Of a DNA stretch of 31,212 bases, positions 12,701 through 27,713 are shown piece after piece. The DNA lies in NCBI GenBank assembly GCA_005281725.1, contig SSBO01000012.1:4755992-4787203 (forward strand), in the 5' to 3' direction. Source of the DNA: Wuchereria bancrofti (taxonomy: Eukaryota; Nematoda; Chromadorea; Rhabditida; Onchocercidae). The position numbers and the translations under genes were made by a program. Numbering within the stretch: position 1 is the stretch's first letter; the number at the start of each line of letters is the position of its first letter. The notes beneath the pieces were generated by a model. That model did not search any database. It had not been told where the DNA came from and worked only from the letters and a program-made list of their open reading frames with translations.

Positions 12701-14286
12701 TTCCCTCGATCTGATCTTCACTACTGTTACACTTTCAGCATGCCAAATATCAAAACACAATGAGCCATGTCTTTTTTTAAATAACTTTTTAGGTTAATCA
12801 ACTTCCTTTAAGAAACCTAGTGAACAACAGGGCGAAGTTTAGCAATGGATGAGAAAACTAGTCTTGCTACGAAGTCATGGTTCGAACTGTCGTGAAGATT
12901 AATCAGCGCTTAATGCTGGAATAGTCAAATGAAGGAACCAACTGAAAAAGTGCTGGAATAATTTATGAAACGCCACTAATTCTAGTCTTACTTTTAACAA
13001 CGGAAAATCTGAGACGATTTGCAGTCTTATTAAAATAATGTTTCTATGCTGAAAAAAAGGAAACAAGATTTTTCACTGGAAAACTTTTGGAGAGAAAAAA
13101 CCCTAAACCGTCCTTGTTTTTTCCTTAGCAAGACAAAGAAGCAGGCTGAAACCTGCCATAAAGTTTTCATTGGAATTATGTTCCTCTCTTGAGAAATGGT
13201 TTTGTCTTTTCACCACTACAGACTTTCGACATTAATCAGCTCCTCGAGATTTCTATTCACAAAAGTTTCAAAACTTCATCCAGGAATGATCGGTGGCGCT
13301 AGAAATTTTGTTAGGCGTGTCGTATGGAAGCAGCTCTAAACAAATTATCATTATACACAGGCCATGATAAGCATTCTTATCTGCTATCATCCCGTCAAAA
13401 AGAAATAATGAAGCCGTTTTTCGTCCAGTCTTATCAAGAATACTCAATGAATCTTGATTATTCATAGCTGACTGTAGCACAGATACTTCCTTTCATAACG
13501 ATTTCGAGCAAAAAGCACTAGTAATACTTTTATATTTCATCAAAACACACTGGAAGAAGCCACTGCACGATTTTCACAACTACCTTTACGAGGAAACTTA
13601 ACAGAAGAAGATAAGAAAGACGATTTATAAAGGAAGAGATTTATAAAAGCGTCAACAAAAGTGCTACAATTTCAACGAGCAATCTCGAAATATTAATGGT
13701 ACTGTACCGACTGGTTTGGAGATAAATTGCCAAAACATTGACTTTTTGTTTTAACTGTTATCCCGACAGTTGGGTTCAGAAGTGGTAGTAGGGACCTTTA
13801 ACTAGGTTGTTGCTACACGTAAAGATTTTCGTGATGTTCAGGTTCAGTATTGCTTTAAATGACGTAGTACAAGAAGTTTACGCCACCTTTACAAAAGTCT
13901 GGATTTACAAGAGATTGCCTTGCAGTATTGTTCAGGAGTTTTTTTTCCTCCCAATCTTTGATTCGCATATTTCTGTCAGAGTGCTCACACAAATCGCTTC
14001 CTTCACTGTGTGACGATAGTTAACATTAGATCGCTAACAACAATCGAAATTTTTTTACATCATAGACTAAGCACAGATGTTGTTCTCCGTTACCGGAACA
14101 CATCTCAAGAATTTTTTGTGCGATTGCATTCTTTGAATTTCTTTCGGCGAAATTACTTTTCTTCATTTTTACTGTGTCACTAATATGGGATACACATTGT
14201 TTGTATCTTCCAAATTAACTACCTGTCTTTCATTACTGAATAGTTCGCAACTTTTCGGCCCTATGTAATCACTGTTCTAGATCTGT

Positions 14287-14298
14287 GTATATTCAGTG
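14287..14298 (+). promoter_or_regulatory. Trans-splice acceptor for the AP-2 mu mRNA
   Basis: GTATATTCAG ends two bases before the start ATG at 14299. It has the T-rich-CAG form of a nematode 3' splice site, and no coding exon upstream could donate to it. A spliced-leader acceptor immediately 5' of the start codon is the natural reading. Confidence 0.6.
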
Positions 14299-17930
<3,632 letters not shown>

Positions 17931-19310
17931 ATTCCTTAGTTCTATGATAACAACTTGCGATGATCATAGTTGAGAAAGTACATTGTCGAAGTGAAGCTTC
18001 TGTTGTCTTTGCACATTTCTTATTTGGTTTTTTCATTTCATTGCGTCCATCTCAATACTTATTTCTTTGCAACTGATTTTTTTGTGCATGTTTACAAGAC
18101 ATTGTCATGGGTAGTTTTGTAATTCAAATTTCATTTCTTCAATATTCATTTTTTAAAACATTGTAAGCTCGTTGAATGTTTTCTTACTACAGATTACAGG
18201 AAAACTTATTACATTACAGGAAAACTTGTTTGATTAGTACTGTTTACCAGAGAAAGTTTTACGCAGTATAAAATTTGTACGCATGTTAACGGTAATCTGA
18301 TTGCTTCTTTGTAGTTTAATTCTGCAACTTTGGGTTTTGTTTTTGTGTTTTATATTGGTAGTATTCATGTGTGTTTTTTCAGTTTTCACCGCTTAATAAC
18401 CACTATTATAATCTCGGAATTTCGGAAAATTGATTCAGGTGTTTTTCAAAAAATGAAAACAGAGGAGGATGAATTTACGTCAGTTTCTGCTATGTGAATT
18501 TGCTGTAGCAATTTTTAAAAATGACGTTTGGAAAGTCTGCAGAAAGAAACACTTGCACATAATTTCCAGTATTATTGTCATCATTGCTGAATACTGCAAA
18601 ATTGATAAAATTTGTTGTATCATTTGTTTAATTCTGATTGGAATAAATTGTAATCTTCGTATGACCGGTAGACTGTATATAGCAGCTATCAGACAATTAT
18701 GACATTTTGTTAGTTCTGACGTATGTATGTATTATACGGGATATCATAGTTGCTGTACCGAGTGCTGTGTAATTTCTGTCGCGTTTTTCTATGGCACTGA
18801 TTCATTATATGGGTGGATATTTTTCGAAGGAAATATTGGGGAAGTTGAGGTCTTCGAGAAAACGGACTTGGATTTCTTGGAATCCCAGTTTTATTTAGGG
18901 GTCCGCACTCCTTTCGAAATGTTTTGATCAGATAGAAAGCTAGCTTGGATAAATACTGCTTAACTGGCTGGTTGGTACGTTTGACCTGATTTGAGTAGGA
19001 GGGAAACGAGTCGATGTCTGGGCCGGAATTCCTAGCCTGCGAGTTTGCACAAGCAAAACAAAAAATGATTTCGCAATATTTAGACTAAGTGTTGTAATAT
19101 GTTTTTATGGGATTTGTTTTCTTGAAGGTCCATATAACTCTAGTTATTCCCAGGCATCGATATATTTGCACATCGAACTGGGTTCTCTTGAAGCTTTGCT
19201 TTTAAAAAGGTATACAAAAATGACTATCATAGCTTCAATATTAACTTATTCCATTTTCGGTGCAAATCCTTGGTTTTGAAGACGGTGGCATTTGGCATTT
19301 GTAACTTTAA

Positions 19311-19529
19311 GTCTTTCTAGTTATCAAATCCTGGCAGTTTTTTTTGGAGTTAATGTCAACTTTAATCATCTGTTCATTCCTACCACTCGTTTTCACATTG
19401 TGAACCACATTCCGGAATGATATTGATTTTTAATGGCATAGTCTTGAAATCCTGAAATTCGTTACTTGCAAATTTAAATCTTTCTAGTTATCAAATCCTG
19501 GCAGTTTTTTTTGAAGTTAATGTCAACTT
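19311..19529. repeat. Direct duplication of a 52-bp block
   Basis: Copies at 19311-19362 and 19478-19529 share TCTTTCTAGTTATCAAATCC and what follows, through a T run to TGTCAACTT. They differ at two positions by eye. The spacing between copies is 167 bp, which suggests a local segmental duplication. Confidence 0.85.
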
Positions 19530-19779
19530 GATATCGTAGCACTACCTGTGCATTAATTATTATGTTGACTTACGTGGTGTGCTCTGCCTTTGTAGAAATA
19601 CAATATTTGTAAAATGACAGCTAGCTATGAAAAAAAAAATTATTTTAAATTGCAAATTTAAGCGAATAAATATGAGCGAAGATATTTTTGAAATCCATAA
19701 CTTCAACGTAGTTTACTATTGTGGACATTGAGGACTTCAGGTAGTGTTGTTGTGCTTTGCGATATCGTAGCACTACCTG
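19530..19779. repeat. Repeated 19-mer, second copy forming an inverted repeat
   Basis: GATATCGTAGCACTACCTG occurs exactly at 19530-19548 and 19761-19779. The second copy's end (CACTACCTG, 19771-19779) is complementary to CAGGTAGTG at 19738-19746, giving a 9-bp stem with a 24-nt loop. The first copy directly abuts the 52-bp duplicated block. Confidence 0.8.
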
Positions 19780-20429
19780 CGTGAGTCTTGATCGAAATTT
19801 TATTGTGCGCTTTCGCAGTTCAAGAACAAATGTCAGTCAAAGTTGAAATGTTTATTTATTGCGCTGGCGGTAATCAAAGTAATGTTTGAACGAACAAAAC
19901 ACATTTTACATTTGCAGTATATTATACTCTCGGGTTCTAGTAACTAGAAAATAGGGAGATTTCGATTGCTTATGGAAAGTAAGACATTGAAGAGCAGAGA
20001 AAACGAAGAGCATTTAAAATATCTTTGAAAGTTTGATAATGGATTTGTTACCGGTTGTAAAATTTTCGCATAACTGATTGATTATATTTGATACAGGAAG
20101 TGATATGGAAAATTTTAAAAAAAGATAATAAGCAGTAAGATTATTTAATAAAGTTTACATCACAAATTTGAAGTGATGTAGTAGTAGCGAATGATTACAA
20201 ATCAACAGATCAAAATGACCTGAGAAGAAAAGAAACAGATGCAACAGATATGTAGCAGTAAAGAAGTGATAGAGGAAAACGCTAACAAGTTCCTTCAGCT
20301 GTAGCAATGTTTTGCTTTGGCTGGACTTCTGGACAGCTGCTGATAGGAAGAGACTGGTGCAAAATGTGTTTTTCCTCACTTACGTCACTCATCAACTTTT
20401 TCATGCATAATAATTAAACATCCACTGTA

Positions 20430-23400
20430 ATGAGACGTGATACTGTCTTTGTGCAGAACGACGAATTCGATCTTGTAAGTTACTCTTCGATACATTCGTC
20501 TATTACTCTTTCAGTAATCTTTTCATACCTTTTCGGTTCTGAACTTTCAAATGTCACTTAAGCAGATTTTATACATATGTAAATGTGAGTTATTTTTTTA
20601 ATTTGTTTTTTCTTCTTGTAGTGTTTTGCTACAGCTTCTGAATATACTTTTTATATGTCAAAATATGCACGAACTTAATCATCAAGCGGTGCAAATTCTG
20701 TCATTGTATTTCTGCTCATTCACTGGATGAAATGAACAGTTATTACTAATCTACCATTCTATTAATTTTTTTTAATAGACATTTGAGTAATGTTTTATTT
20801 ACAAGATTTACCCAAAAAGTTTTATAGATAGGATAAACTGTGTTTTCGCAGGAAGTTGTATTATAGTGCTGAAGAATCTGATGAAAGTAACGCTTATAAA
20901 TTTCATCTTTCAAAACACAGTTTTTTAAGAAATATTTCCAATGCTTTTCAGGAGATGAAATCTTATTTTTTAGAGATGCACACTGAGCAAATTTGGTTTA
21001 ATTCTTAGGAGCAAAATTGTTGAAATTGAGTTTAGACAACCTGCCTAGAATACTGTAAAGAAGCTGTTAATTGTTTGCAAACTTTCAAGGCATATTATTT
21101 GATTTGTTGATATGATATGTCGTATCACCCTTCAAATATAAACATTTTTTAGAAGATTAGTGCAATTAATAGTAAAGATTCTTCAGCACAAATGTTTGAG
21201 ACTTTTTTACTCAAATCTTAATTGAAGTTCCAAAATGCTTTAAACCGACTTCGTCTTTTTGATCATTTCTTTGTATTAATAATTGGCATCTATTTGTTTG
21301 AAAAAACAATAAGGAAAAAAATTTATGATCCTCGATTTTTTAATTTTTGTAGCCAATGATATGATTACTTATCTTTTTGATCATAAGCTAGAAAGTACTT
21401 CAGAGGTCAGACTCGGGGAATAGTTCAAATGGTGACGAAATACCGATGGAAATGGATCTTACGGCGGCTGGTCCACCATTATCAGATGATGAGTCAGTCA
21501 CCGAACAGTCCGGTGCACAAGCTAAAACGATTATGGTATGTTTAAATTAGCTTTGAATCATATTTGTCCATTAGAAATTTACTTTTTGATTGATAAATCC
21601 TCAGTTAGTGTCGAAGATTACATAATATGGTCAGTTAGTTATTCAATTTAATTATTTCGATGATCATAAATATATCACTGTAGTTTTTGGAAGTTTATGT
21701 GAAACTTTCTCATACTTTTGGAAGAAAACTGATTACATTACAGTATGCTCGGATGATATTACCTCATGTTGGTCTCGTCGTGTTACTTATTGTATATCTT
21801 TTGCTTGGCGCTATAGTGTTTCGTTATCTAGAAGCGCCAAATGAAGTCGAAGTGAGCTACAGTTTATGCATTTGGACATTACTGATACTGAAAGCAAATA
21901 GTGTTCCTTATGCTCTGAAATGTTAATATAATAGTGAATGTTTGTGCTTAATTTTTGGATGTTTTTAAATGATAAAATAAGCTCATTTTTTGAAATCTCT
22001 AAAATACTCTTTTACAGTAAAACATTCAGATATATATATATAATATGTAAACATTCAGTATACATATTAACCGTAGAATCGGTTCTATAATTAACCTTTC
22101 TTCACTCCTTATTGCGCAAATTATTTGATTCATTTTTATTTCAACCACAAAAGTGACAAAAATGTTATGGTTGAATTGAGCTAATTATAATTTAATAAGT
22201 AAAGCAAAATAATTATTCAAGATCCTCAGAATTGAGTAATTCTGCCAAAATTGAATAGAAGATATTAGTTGTTTGTGTGAGATCTCATTTTCGACATTAT
22301 CCTTTCTATTGCTTTTTCCCGGCCTATTTTTGAAGTTAAGTCACTATTGCCTTTATTAGGACCATTTTTTTTTAAATGGTTTCCAATTTCAAACTGCAGA
22401 CTCGTGACCGCGAATTGAGGGCAATTTTTGGCTTACGGAAGGATTTCCATGATATGATTTGGAATTTAACTGTCAACAGGGATAGTTTTTTTACACGCGA
22501 GTCATTGGATTTACTTGGAGAGCAATATTTCGAATCACTGGTACTTGCGATGTTCGAAGCATACCGGAATCAGTTTATCAATGAAAATCATTTGCTAAAT
22601 AAAACAAACGGTGACGCCATGCTATGGACATATGCGAATAGTATTTTTTTCGCCACAACTGTTATTACCACTATTGGTAAAGTTTCTATGTACTTAACTG
22701 TTGCACAAAGTGCTTTAAAATAGCATCTCTTGGATGAGAGGAAATATTTTCTTCTATTAGGTCTGAGAATTGCTGAATATCATTGATAATGTTTATCCAA
22801 ATTTTGGAAACCTGTTAGAAACGGATGTTTTACATTTTAAGGATATGGTAACTTGGTGCCAGCAACACAATTTGGTCGTATCGCGTGCATATGTTTCGCT
22901 TTGTTTGGTATTCCCCTGCTTTTGGTCACAATAGCAGACATAGGCAAATTTTTGTCCGATTTTTTGAGTTTTCTCTACCGAACCTATCGGACTTTCAAAC
23001 GCAAGGTTAGGGATATTTGTGTTATAAATAAGCTCATTAAGTTGAAAGTAATTTTTCATGAATGTTTGGAATTGCAGGTGTGTAAACAATCACGACGTAT
23101 ATCACATCATTATCGGGATCGGAGTTCTTCCGCACAGAGTAGTTCTGTATCAACGAAAGCTGGAAGCATGAATCTGAATAGCATCGACAGTGATTCAGAA
23201 TCGAGTTGTGAGGTCTCTTTTTGTTTCTAAAATAGAGGTTAAAAAGAGTGATGTCGTAAACTTCCTTGATTTTATTCGACCAGTTCCAAAGAAAAGCACG
23301 CTATAATGAATACCATTGTGGAAAAGGATTAAAGTTCATTTTCGTTCCCACTGTTGCTGAGAAGCCTTTATCTGACAGTGGCAGTGTTTGATCCTCTGTA

Positions 23401-24773
23401 TGTTTTTTCCACCTAATTAATAATCTTTTGGAAAACGAAGTGGATAACAAGGATATGCCTTTACTGTAAATCAGTAAGTTATGTTTGCTAACTGAAATAG
23501 GATTATTTGTTAGAACTGAAGTGGAATTCCAGTATGGTTTCTTTTCATGTTGTTCATTACTTCATTTTCAGGATGAATTACGTATTCCGGTTGTAATGGT
23601 ACTATTTGTATTAGTCGCTTATACAGCAATAGGTGGCTTACTGTTTCGAGCGTGGGAGGGATGGCAATATTTCGATGCCTTCTACTTCTGCTTCATTACG
23701 ATGGCCACTGTTGGTAAAAGTTTTTTGTGGAAGAATGACGGTAGAAAATAAGTGTGCACATCATTATTCATTTGTTTAAACTAATAGTTATATATTTTGA
23801 ATAGGTTTCGGTGACATTGTGCCAACTGAGCAAATGTATATGTTTTTTACGATGGCTTATATCATCTTCGGCTTGGCTTTGTGAGTTTTATGCTTGTTTT
23901 GCGCTTTAAAACGATGAGTAAAAATGACTATGATTTGTCAGTTAGATACTTTGTGATCGAAATAATAGATTCTTTTATGCGGAAAAGTTTTATAACATCT
24001 TTCTCTGCAACATTATTTTTAGGGCTACAATGTGCATTGACCTTGCTGGTACTGAATACATTCGAAAAATCCATTACTTAGGCACAAAAATGGAAGGTGC
24101 AAAAGGAGCTGTGATGACGTACGTCATTTAGTCGTTTATAATTCTAAATTGTTTTGAATATTTTGTAATTTTGCAGGATATTCAGTTCTATTTGCGCAAG
24201 TAAGCTTTTAAAATTTGTACATTCTTTTTATTCCAGAGGTTTGCAAGCTGGTGAACATTTACTGAAACATACTGGTATTGAAGTTATTAGAACAGCTGGC
24301 GGTAAACTGGTCCAAGTTCGTGGCGCAGTGCTGAATCAGAAGCAGGCTCGAGAACTGGGTGTTGATTACATATTAACTGATTTGCACTATCAACAGAAGA
24401 ATATACTCTATGAACCGTTGAGCCCAACAGTGCAACGTTTAGTAAAGAGCAGTAATATCAAAGTAATTTTTGAACTGTCAGGTGCTCTAGCAAAAAATTT
24501 TGCAATCTTCTTCAAGCCTTTTTAAATGGCATGAAATTTCATTTACTGTTTTCATTTATTCGCAGTTCTTCAAAAGTTAAAGTTCAGATACTACCTGGTG
24601 ACATTACGGAGAAAGATGGATATATTATGCAAAACAAGAGTTATGATAAACCGGGAGGAAAGTATTATCGTATGTTTTATCGGCGTAGGAACTGTATTCA
24701 CCGTCTGTTGGTACCATCAACTAGTGATGTCGCTGCCATTGTACCTATATTATTGAAAGAAACTAATGTTTGA
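20430..24773 (+). CDS. Two-pore-domain (TWK/K2P) potassium channel, 11 exons
   Basis: A background (leak) K+ channel of the plasma membrane. Exons: 20430-20474, 21404-21535, 21744-21851, 22400-22676, 22842-23005, 23078-23212, 23572-23713, 23805-23880, 24023-24118, 24237-24462, 24588-24773; about 528 aa. TM1 is at ~65-88 (GLVVLLIVYLLLGAIVF). An extracellular cap follows with N-glycosylation sequons at Asn117 (NLT) and Asn162 (NKT). P1 carries TTIGYGN (GYG 188-190), then TM2 ~201-225. A Ser/Asp-rich cytoplasmic loop ends SIDSDSESSCE (~243-287). TM3 is ~294-312, P2 has TVGFGD (GFG 335-337), and TM4 is ~345-370. The long cytoplasmic tail contains LQAGEHLLKHTG. The four-TM, two-P plan with GYG and GFG filters is diagnostic. 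The weakest parts are the 15-codon first exon (start MRRDTVFVQ; MEMDLTAAG in exon 2 is an alternative start) and the last junction. Confidence 0.93.
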
Positions 24774-25730
24774 TATGTCTGCTATTGCTACTATTACCTC
24801 TGCTTATACTATAAGCAAAAAAACATCAGACAGTGGAGAGTAAATTCAAGAGTAGACTGTCAATTTAAAATTTAGATACTGTTGGTGATATTAGGAAGAA
24901 CTCAATAATCCAACTGCGAAGAAGAGAAATTGCAAATCAAAAACAATTTTGATTACTTGATGAATTGCTGTCTCACCTAATAAGAAATTTTAATACAACC
25001 TATGCGGGTGCATTTCTTTATGTTTATATGGCTTTAATTTTTTGTTGAATTGCTTAAGTCAATTGTGTTATATTTACCAGGTGACTGCATAAATTGATTG
25101 AAATCGAATGACTTGTAAATATGACACTAATAGATATGATTGCAATAGATTTATTGCTCCAACACGGATGGAATTTCCAACAGTGGTTTTCTTAGATTCC
25201 CAACTGCGTTTGTTTAATAATTTGCTTCCAGAATTTTATAGAATTTAATTAACACTTCGAGAGCATGCTAAAACCCTCTTTTCTAACAATGACATTCGAG
25301 CTGTTGTGTTGATTTTAAAAAAGAAAAATTATACTGTCTATTATATTATCGTGAATCAGTTCATTACGGAAATGCATGATAAACAAAAGATTTTAAAATT
25401 TAATGTGGTACCCATGTGCACTGGAAGACTTTTCTTTTTTTGTCCTCAATTCTTGCGTCGTCATGTTTAGAAAATGAAAGGAATGAGTTGTACCACAAAT
25501 CATTAGACGAAGCAAATACAATCCTTAGTTTTCGTTTGTCTTCGTTTCCGTCTTCACTGTACTTTACTGTTAGCATTAAATGTTTTGTCAGAAAGCTTTT
25601 TAATACAACTGATTCTGTGCGTTCAAGGCAAAACATCTATTCACAGTACGACATTAACCGTTTTATCCATAGCCAGGAAGCTTCTTAATGATCTGATTTC
25701 AATAGTTATTTCTTGATTAAAGCAGTTTAG

Positions 25731-25736
25731 AATAAA
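25731..25736 (+). terminator. Candidate polyadenylation signal of the K+ channel gene
   Basis: AATAAA lies about 960 nt after the channel stop codon. I did not see a closer canonical hexamer, but nematode genes often use variants, so the true site may be nearer the stop. Confidence 0.25.
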
Positions 25737-25964
25737 GTTGTAAAAATTGTTAGATCACTGGTGAATTGTTAGATCAATTCATTCATGTCTGATCATTCAT
25801 ATCGGAAAAATTTTCTTCACACTTGTCCCTACTGTTTGATTAAAATGCAGATTAGTTTGCCGACGTATTTGAAGTTTAAAATATTCCTTTCTCACGTTAT
25901 CTTCGGCTAACCAATCACTTCGAAGTTACCATTTAATTCATATGAAGTAAGTAGTGAAGTTAGG

Positions 25965-26001
25965 AAATATATATTTGTAAAATAATTACAAATATATATT
26001 T
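25965..26001. repeat. AT-rich 16-bp perfect inverted repeat
   Basis: AAATATATATTTGTAA (25965-25980) and TTACAAATATATATTT (25986-26001) are exact complements around a 5-nt loop. No T-run terminator context or gene end is next to it. Confidence 0.85.
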
Positions 26002-27713
26002 TCTTAATGAAATTAGACATGATTTTTCTTTTATTTGGTGTGAATATTTATTAAAAAATATCAGATGTTTAGATTTGACGGGCCTCCAGCTGTAAACTGT
26101 GCGTAGTATCATTAATGTAGCTCATAAATCAGGTTTGCTACGTGAATTAGCTGAAAAAGATCTGACCAATGCCTCCACTTCAAGATAAAATGAATTCTTA
26201 GTGAGATGAAAATTGTTCCTGAAGTCATAATTGGCCATTCATACGCCACATAGAAAGGCTTGTAGCATTGAACAAAGCAAAAATGCATGGAATTTTTAAG
26301 TTAATATCCAATATTTTTATGTTCAACTAAAAGTTTATGTTCAACTAAAATATATTTATGCATTGAGATATGTTGGAGAACTTCCAATGCATTTTTAAGT
26401 ATCACTTTAAAAAAAAGTTTGTCAAAATATAAGAACAATATTTATCATTCCAAGATGTTCTATTAACATTTTCAAATTTCCATCATCAGAAAAATTCTTT
26501 CACGTTTATTCACAATACTGCTTTCAGCAAAGCGCTGTTGGCTTTTGAAACAAAACGGAATAGACGTTTTTGTTCTTGTGATTTCTAGTAGACCGAGTGC
26601 TTTTTATTGACTACTGAGCATTTCCATTGTTCTGAAAACAATAAAAGAAAGAGTTCGACTTATTAAGCGACAACGTGCGTCATAAGTTAGAAGTCAGAAG
26701 CAAGGATAACAAGTTGGTAGCGAGAATGAGGTTCTTTGCAAAATTTGTAACGGCTTCATTACGTAACCCAATTATTCTGAGGGAGACTTCTAAGGGAACC
26801 AGTTATTAATTGAAAATTGAACCATCTTTTAAATGTATATCTAAATTTATAGGATTGTGTTTTTCCAAATTACCTTCAGTGCATTAAGAAAGATTTAAAG
26901 ACAGGCAAAAAATGCCATTTGTGGTCAGCTCTGGTATAAAATTTATTATGAATTTACTTATCGCTTTTTAAAGACTTATCATCTGAAAGATAATCCACTA
27001 TTGTTTTTCAAATTAATTTTACAGTAAGAAAATACATGAAATACTTCATGTATGACTTCGTGTATTTCTTTTTTAATTCATTTACCGAACACATTCAAGC
27101 AACTTTTCCAAGACGCCCTTGGCTAGAACTTCTCTCTGTTGGAATTCTTAGAATGTCAATGCTGACTTCAAATATAAACTTCCAACCTTGAGTAACCTTC
27201 CTCTACTTTTTATGACACCTCATTGTTTTGGTTTCTTGCATTTGATTGTTTTAATTTCTACAGTTTTTATAAAAAAAATTTTTTATAAAAAAAAAAATTT
27301 TCTTTCATAAACTTTTTTTTTGAAATCGCAGATGTCAATTCAAAAGAAATTTTCAGTATAAAACCTGGATTTTTTTCAGTTTTCTTTACCAAACCAATGC
27401 ATTCATGATACATTAATATAACAGTGCTGGAAAAAAAAACTGTAGTCTAAGAAAACGGTACAATAAGGATAATTTTCTTATATGAAGTCAACCGACATTA
27501 TTTGCCAATATCTGCCCATTTCTGCAGTTTTACTATGCTTACACATTGTGAACCAATTTTCCCTTCTATTTTCTATTTTGGATTTTTAACAGCAATTTAA
27601 AAAATTATCTTCCCATTATTAAAGTACTTCAGTGAATGCTTGTTAACGAAATCTTCCAAACAGGAATTTACAGTGTAAACAGAGCATTTGGTTCAATTAT
27701 AATATCACTTCAG

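Larger units (their letters stand above)
4208..14298. other. About 10 kb without a supportable gene
   Basis: Dense stops in all frames; the few frames above 60 codons (for example 6433-6901, 11870-12070, 13268-13480, 13807-14013) show no recognisable domain and no matching splice partners. It holds a purine tract, one clear hairpin near 6.7 kb and a weaker inverted repeat (8628-8639 with 8679-8689, AGGCCTT..AAG type). The last ~1 kb is presumably the promoter side of the AP-2 mu gene. Small ncRNA genes or enhancers could be present without my being able to see them. Confidence 0.5.
17931..20429. other. Region between the AP-2 mu and K+ channel genes
   Basis: It contains the AP-2 mu 3' UTR and the channel's upstream region. 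Two adjacent plus frames, 18469-18702 (77 aa) and 18727-18927 (66 aa), are Cys- and aromatic-rich. The second lies in GC-richer sequence and ends LGVRTPFEMF. I recognise neither, and no splice partners are evident. A duplicated block and a small inverted repeat lie at 19.3-19.8 kb. Confidence 0.4.
24774..27713. other. Intergenic, 3' of the K+ channel gene
   Basis: AT-rich. Frames at 25400-25688 overlap on both strands and show no recognisable domain. It includes the channel 3' UTR, a strong AT hairpin at 25965-26001, a short tandem duplication of TATGTTCAACTAAAA near 26320-26350 and poly-A/poly-T runs near 27270-27310. I see no gene. Confidence 0.5.

Noticed and set aside
12860..12900. GGTTCGAACTG resembling a tRNA B box
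   Set aside because: No A box at the right distance and no cloverleaf could be paired around it.
13268..13480. 70-codon minus-strand frame upstream of the AP-2 mu gene
   Set aside because: No family recognised and no splice context; left uncalled.
17931..20429. AP-2 mu and the K+ channel as one operon
   Set aside because: Same strand, but the gap is about 2.5 kb, whereas nematode operon genes are usually separated by a few hundred bases or less.
22793..23089. 98-codon minus-strand frame
   Set aside because: It is the antisense shadow of K+ channel exon 5 and its flanks.
24241..24525. K+ channel exon 10 read through to a stop at 24525
   Set aside because: The reading beyond 24462 follows a good gtaatt donor and is AT-rich; splicing to the final exon is more likely.
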